Source: Petrosia ficiformis (lineage: Eukaryota > Porifera > Demospongiae > Haplosclerida > Petrosiidae). Taken from it: a DNA stretch of 64,000 nt. Below are positions 60,001 through 64,000 of this stretch, piece by piece (positions within the stretch are counted from its first letter, which is position 1; the number at the start of each line of letters is the position of its first letter). The position numbers were made by a program, and so were the translations under genes. The stretch is taken from positions 35,593,212 to 35,657,211 of the forward strand of contig OX345636.1 in NCBI GenBank assembly GCA_947044365.1. Reading direction: 5' to 3'. The notes below the pieces were generated by a model. It saw nothing but the letters and a program-made list of their open reading frames with translations, did no database searches and was not told where the DNA came from.

Positions 60001-60906
60001 TGTGGAAAGATATCTTCACAATGGTGGAGCTGACAATTAACATGAGACAGATGGGTGACAACACTTACTCTCAAGTACTGGGTAGAACTCGTACTGGACA
60101 GCAAACTCCAGACGATGTCACTGCTCAGGACCCGTCTGACTTCCGGTATAGATACTCTAGTGGATGTTGAACAGTCACCATTCACAGATGCTCTGCGTCT
60201 GTTACCTTTGAAAGTCATGGTGGATGAATACAATACTCACTCATCGTCTTCGGCAGTTGTTGCAGGTGTCAACTGTGTTTGAATTCAAGGGTGAGCATTC
60301 CATTGTCGACTCCAATTCTGCTAGACAGAGTTACATGTTACATGTTGATGTCCCAGAGAGATTCATCCCACTTGATGACAATGACTGTGCTGGTCTACCA
60401 AGAAGTCTGAAACTGGCTGTTGGTGCACAAGTCATGCTCCGAATAAACATCCTCTGTGAAGATGGACTAGTAAACGGGGCTTGTGGAATCGTGGTGGGAT
60501 TTACTTGGTCTGATGGACAGCCGACACAGCCTCAAATTGGACAGCTACCTCAAAATCTTCTTGTCAAATTCCAAGATCCTCACGTTAGTCGTATCAGCTG
60601 AGTGAGTGTTGAAGGTGTTCCAATCGAACCTGTGACAGCAACATTTTATCGCCGAGAGTGAGTCACACTACAAAGGACTCAACTACCTTTACTTCCCTGT
60701 TGGGCTGCTGCTATTCACAAAGTACAAGGGTTATCTTTTGATGCTGCTGTGATTGACCTAGGTCCCAAAGTGTTTGAAGATGGCATGGCTTATGTTGTTT
60801 TGAGTCATGTCAGAACACTTGTAACCAGCAAAATCAAGGCCTCTCGGTTGGCAAACAAAAAGTTAGATCGGCTGAGAGGAGCTGATGTTGAAGATCGAGA
60901 GAAGTA
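57090..60906 (+). pseudogene. Degenerate Helitron (RepHel) element
   Basis: Plus-strand pieces in order: Arg/Glu-rich N-terminal repeats (57200-57540, RERLRRQNETEEQ), the pre-Rep domain (57870-58300, NTMEQRLISKVFKPL, FPVDVSQVCNAIPRPIDESG), the Helitron-like N domain (58578-58844, AKAEEMALPCLLPNGVNGF, RWASHISFLSWSCNLLEQYR; 58891-59133, RGSAAYWQRAKLDLFAMFRT, FFLTLSAEDMNW), and a Pif1-type helicase (59502-60906). The helicase shows GGAGTGKNH (Walker A, with N where S/T is expected), IIIDEISMVSY, GDFFQLPPV, and IHKVQGLSFDAAVIDL. Many frameshifts and stops. Terminal TC and CTRR ends were not identified. Confidence 0.9.
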
Positions 60907-60964
60907 AATGTGTATGATAATAATTATTGACATTTGTGTTTCATGTTAAATTAGTAGTACTCTC

Positions 60965-61678
60965 CAGAGGCGGATCTATGGGGGGGCCAGGGAGGGCAAA
61001 GCCCACCCTAAAATTATGCAAGACGCCATTTTCACAATTATAATAACAATCAACAATTGAAATTTGTAATTGTCCAAAAACTAATTGTCTATGTCAAAGG
61101 CTTCAAAGGCAAAACAGCTTACTTTGTTTGACTGTGGAGGTACATATAGGTCTATTAAATGTAATTTTTTATTTAAAACAAAATACATAGTAGGTAAAAG
61201 TACAAATAAAAGTTCAGGTGATGACAATGGTATAGCAGGAATGAGTCTGGAAGTGGAGGTGAACTTTAGCTAGGCTTAACAACGACACTTGACTCTTGGG
61301 TAGCCTTCAGGAAGTATCTTTACTCGTGTCAACCAGCATACAATACACTTTACCAGCTAGGAAACATACCCCTGACAATAGCAGTCACTAGTGCAGAAAG
61401 TGAACGATCCTTCTCTGCTCTTAATAAACAAATTATCACTCGCCTCAGAAGTAGTATGGTGGAAGATCGTCTCTCAGCTTGTCAATAGAGAGAGAGATAG
61501 CGGAGAAAGTTGACCGCAATGAAGTTGTTGATAAGTTTGCCTCAACAGGCGAATTGTTTTGCACTGAAAATAATAAGTATACACCTTATTAATTACATTT
61601 ATAATTATTATTAACTAATAAACCACACCTTCTAATTAACTCTGCCCACCGAAAAATAAAATTCTAGCTCCGCCCCTG
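60965..61678 (+). mobile_element. 714-bp hAT deletion derivative with perfect 8-bp target duplication
   Basis: Ends CAGAGGCGGATCTATGGG and, reversed, CAGGGGCGGAGCTAGAAT form about 16-bp inverted repeats. GTACTCTC flanks both sides (60957-60964 and 61679-61686), a perfect hAT-type duplication. Inside are two parts of a zinc-finger MYM-1-like hAT transposase: an N-terminal SKASKAKQLTLFDCGGTYR (61085-61140) and a C-terminal IPLTIAVTSAESERSFSALN with IITRLRSSM (61363-61460). The DDE catalytic middle is deleted. Confidence 0.93.
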
Positions 61679-61729
61679 GTACTCTCCATGTAGGGATGGC
61701 ACGGAAAAAATGGCCACCCATATATTTCT

Positions 61730-62252
61730 GCTACATTTATAGAGACAAGTCTTAATAAACACATACCTTTTGATATTTATGACTAACAACATCTTTTAGA
61801 TAGTTAGAGATTGGAGATCATCTTTAAGGTAGAGAACCGGCAAGTAGCAAAACTGGCAAAATCTTCATCTTAAGATGTAAGATCTATATATACATGTTAA
61901 CATTTACCTTGTTCTTTTCTGGGTGAAATGCTAAACTGTACATGTGTGTAAACAAAATAATAATAAAATGAAATCTACAAACTCACCATTTTGTACTCAC
62001 CCCCGGCCCCAGACGAGCCAACAATTAATCAACTGAGCCCGAGTCTCATTCCCAGACGTAGAATCGACAATAACTAGGATATACGCGTTCCAGCATTTAA
62101 CTCGATCGCGGATACACGATTAGCGGAGGAAGCGCTGGGCTATTGCACTGCTGGCAAACCGTAGAGCACTTGTGGTCAGTAAATCTGATTAGTTGGCACA
62201 ACTGCAATCACTGATCGAAGACAAGGGTAATAGGCCCCAGGAACAACACAAC

Positions 62253-62260
<8 letters not shown>
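61730..62260. other. Short repeat pair member and unassigned GC-richer sequence
   Basis: 61755-61865 resembles 52985-53075 (CTTTAAGGTAGAGAACYGGC, CAAAACTGGCAAAATCTT), a small dispersed repeat. 61985-62230 is less AT-rich than its surroundings and on the minus strand ends in a GTGAGTAC donor-like site; a 5' non-coding exon is conceivable but unsupported. Confidence 0.35.
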
Positions 62261-62314
<54 letters not shown>

Positions 62315-62322
62315 ATTATATA

Positions 62323-62477
62323 GTAAGTGTACTATATACAATATATAGTATGCTGGTGGATTAAGTATAGTATGCTACCATGGCAACCGTTTGATGTGGT
62401 TAGGTCTTATATTTTGTATATAGACCTGTGAATCTTTAATCCACCAGCATACTATATATTGTATATAGTACACTTAC
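62323..62477. repeat. Palindrome with 40-bp near-perfect arms
   Basis: TAAGTGTACTATATACAATA..GCTGGTGGATTAA at 62323-62363 is inverted at 62437-62477. The spacer carries CTACCATGGCAACCGTTTGA, related to CGCCATGGTAACCTTTGATG near 43690. Its right arm end is also the left end of the next palindrome. Confidence 0.85.
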
Positions 62478-62611
62478 AGTTCTTATATACCACAATATAA
62501 ACCCTTGGTTTAGTGTCTTTGAATGTGATATAGCCCTCGCAAGCTCAGGCTATATCACATCCTCAGACACTAAACCTCGCGTCTATATTTTGTATATAAG
62601 AACTGTAAGTG
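62471..62611. repeat. Palindrome, arms about 60 bp, core CCCTCGCAAGCTCAGG
   Basis: ACTTACAGTTCTTATATAC..GGTTTAGTGTCTTTG..GTGATATAGCC is inverted after CTCGCAAGCTCA as GGCTATATCACATCCTCAGA..CACTAAACC..GTATATAAGAACTGTAAGT. It joins head to tail with the preceding palindrome. Confidence 0.85.
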
Positions 62612-62639
62612 TACTATATAATATACATATATAATTATA

Positions 62640-62791
62640 CATGTATATATATGTATAGGTTATACACTGAGGTAAAGGTCTCTACTAGATTTATCAAACC
62701 GATGGCCGAAGGCACGAGGTTTGATAAATCTAGTAGAGACCGTACCGAGGTGTATAACGCACTTCTACCATGCTATAGCAACGCATTTCAT
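62640..62791. repeat. Palindromic element, inverted copy of 25843-25985
   Basis: GGTTATACACTGAGG..GGTCTCTACTAGATTTATCA and its reverse flank ATGGCCGAAGGCACGAGG. After the palindrome comes CACTTCTACCATGCTATAGC, shared with the copy at 25843. Here no recombinase fragment follows. Confidence 0.8.
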
Positions 62792-62879
62792 TTGCAAATT
62801 GCGCGTGGCAACAGTATACATAATTTCACTAACCTATGGATATATATAGTGTGGGTTTCTGTGACTCTTTAGACAAGTA

Positions 62880-63480
62880 ACTGATTTACAGTCAACCGCA
62901 AATGACAGAAAGAGCTCTACATGTTGCAGACTTCCGGCTCCTCCTCCACTCCATTATAAGGTGTGGTCTTCCAACAGCAATCGATCGATCGCGATCGCTA
63001 TCAAGAAGTTCGCTAATCGCGATGCAAGAACAGCTCCACCCAACTATTTTTGAATCGATCTCATACGAGAGGAAACACTAGAGCTCTGAAAGACCTCAAT
63101 CACAAGCATACAAATTGGTCAGATTTTCAAAAAGGACAAGCATCACTGTGAATTACAGCTAATAATTATAGCTACAGTTGTATATAGTCATACCCTTTAG
63201 CCTACGCTTCACAGCGAAGGTAATAATCTTTTAATGTGTAATTTATAAACCATTATATATAATAAATCAATGACAACTCTGACAAAATTATTATACAATC
63301 CCAGGAAAATAATCCCGGGAGGTTTCAATATAATATTGAACCTCTCCAGGAGGTTTGATATGAGATTTATTAACCTCATTTTGAGCAATTTCATTGGTCA
63401 GTTAACTACAAGCATGGTAGAAATATATATATTTAATTATACACACATATATATTATAAATGTTTGTGTCACACACACAC
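62880..63480. other. No gene seen; simple and low-complexity sequence
   Basis: Contains a self-complementary ATCGATCGATCGCGATCGCT cluster near 62980 and an inverted GGAGGTTTCAATATAATATT / CCTCTCCAGGAGGTTTGATA stretch near 63318-63360, then AT-rich sequence and (TA)n with (CA)n at 63465-63540. No exon or domain recognised. Confidence 0.4.
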
Positions 63481-63537
63481 ACACATAATATATATATATA
63501 TATATATATTATATATTATATATATATATATATATTT

Positions 63538-63810
63538 AAAGCACTTTCACGCCTAACATCAGAGGTACCGACTGTTCTATTTTTCCATATAGCACACTTT
63601 TTTTTACCACATCCGGATGTTGTTTATAACACTAGAAAACAACACGCTTACCTCGGGTTTAGTGCAAGAACACTAAGTACTTCATTTTTTTCTCCATTGC
63701 ATCAATCCAAAGTACTATAAACCAGTTAAAGCACCGGGTTTGCTCGTGTTGTCTTGGAAAATATAGCACTGGGGGTGGGGTCTCGAAGCCTCATAAAGCA
63801 CTTGGCTATA
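63538..63810. repeat. Inverted copy of 51105-51418
   Basis: AAAGCACTTTCACGCCTAAC, TCAGAGGTACCGACTGTTCT, CATCCGGATGTTGTTTATAA, AGTACTATAAACCAGTTAAA and AGCACTGGGGGTGGGGTCTC are the reverse complement of the right palindrome arm and the ATG-containing flank at 51105-51418. Only one arm is present in this copy. Confidence 0.85.
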
Positions 63811-64000
63811 ATATAAAATAACAACAAGTGAATGATACAGAAGAAGATAATAAATTATGACATAATTGATTGTTGACAGACAAACACCAAGATATATTAC
63901 AACTGAGAAAATTCACCAGATTTCGTTTGCCAACCAACTCAACTCTAACTTTGCTTTTTGAGTTATATTCATAAAGAATAGGCAATTTTGATGTTTATCA

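Noticed and set aside
61985..62230. 5' exon of an upstream minus-strand gene
   Set aside because: There is a donor-like GTGAGTAC and higher GC, but no open frame, promoter or partner exon.

Overview
This is a window of animal (metazoan) nuclear DNA. It is AT-rich, intron-dense and full of transposable-element debris. The intron-rich gene style, metazoan-type IP3 receptor homologue, Helitron and abundant MITEs would suit a sponge such as an Amphimedon-like demosponge, but the species cannot be proved from the sequence.

Positions 732-47279, minus strand, hold one very large gene: an inositol 1,4,5-trisphosphate receptor (IP3R/ITPR) homologue. I could assemble 65 exons by matching GT..AG borders and codon phase. 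They run from the start codon at 47279 to the transmembrane exon ending at 732, about 7.27 kb of coding sequence or about 2,420 codons. The C-terminal exons after the pore lie beyond position 1. Domain order is the family order: N-terminal beta-trefoil, MIR/IP3-binding trefoil, RIH/armadillo repeats, regulatory region, channel. Residues that contact IP3 in vertebrate receptors, and the GGGVGD-type selectivity filter, look substituted, so this may be a divergent paralogue.

Introns of this gene carry mobile elements: a piggyBac-like MITE (6810-7389), a 744-bp MULE-like element with 37-bp perfect inverted repeats and a 9-bp target duplication (12361-13104), a dead Ty3/gypsy retrotransposon (about 16515-21175) with a hAT piece nested in it, Crypton-like tyrosine-recombinase fragments (25394-25779 and 31909-32228), a tandem tRNA-like repeat (28291-28947), a dead PHD-finger LINE (about 36770-39545) and a hAT-like element (43271-43672). 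Several dinucleotide microsatellites abut exons.

The 5' side of the gene (47280-64000) has no intact host gene that I can support. It contains palindromic foldback elements, several MITEs, a duplicated block split by a 1.1-kb insertion, a copine pseudogene (about 54990-56040), a pogo/jerky-like transposase pseudogene (56214-56665), a broken Helitron (about 57090-60906) and a 714-bp hAT derivative with a perfect 8-bp target duplication directly after it.

The most interesting unexplained pattern is a set of near-perfect inverted repeats with long arms of unrelated sequence. Many have a similar GC-rich centre (variants of CTCGGGCTATGCCCTCG). At least two sit next to tyrosine-recombinase gene fragments, and others sit just upstream of an ATG.
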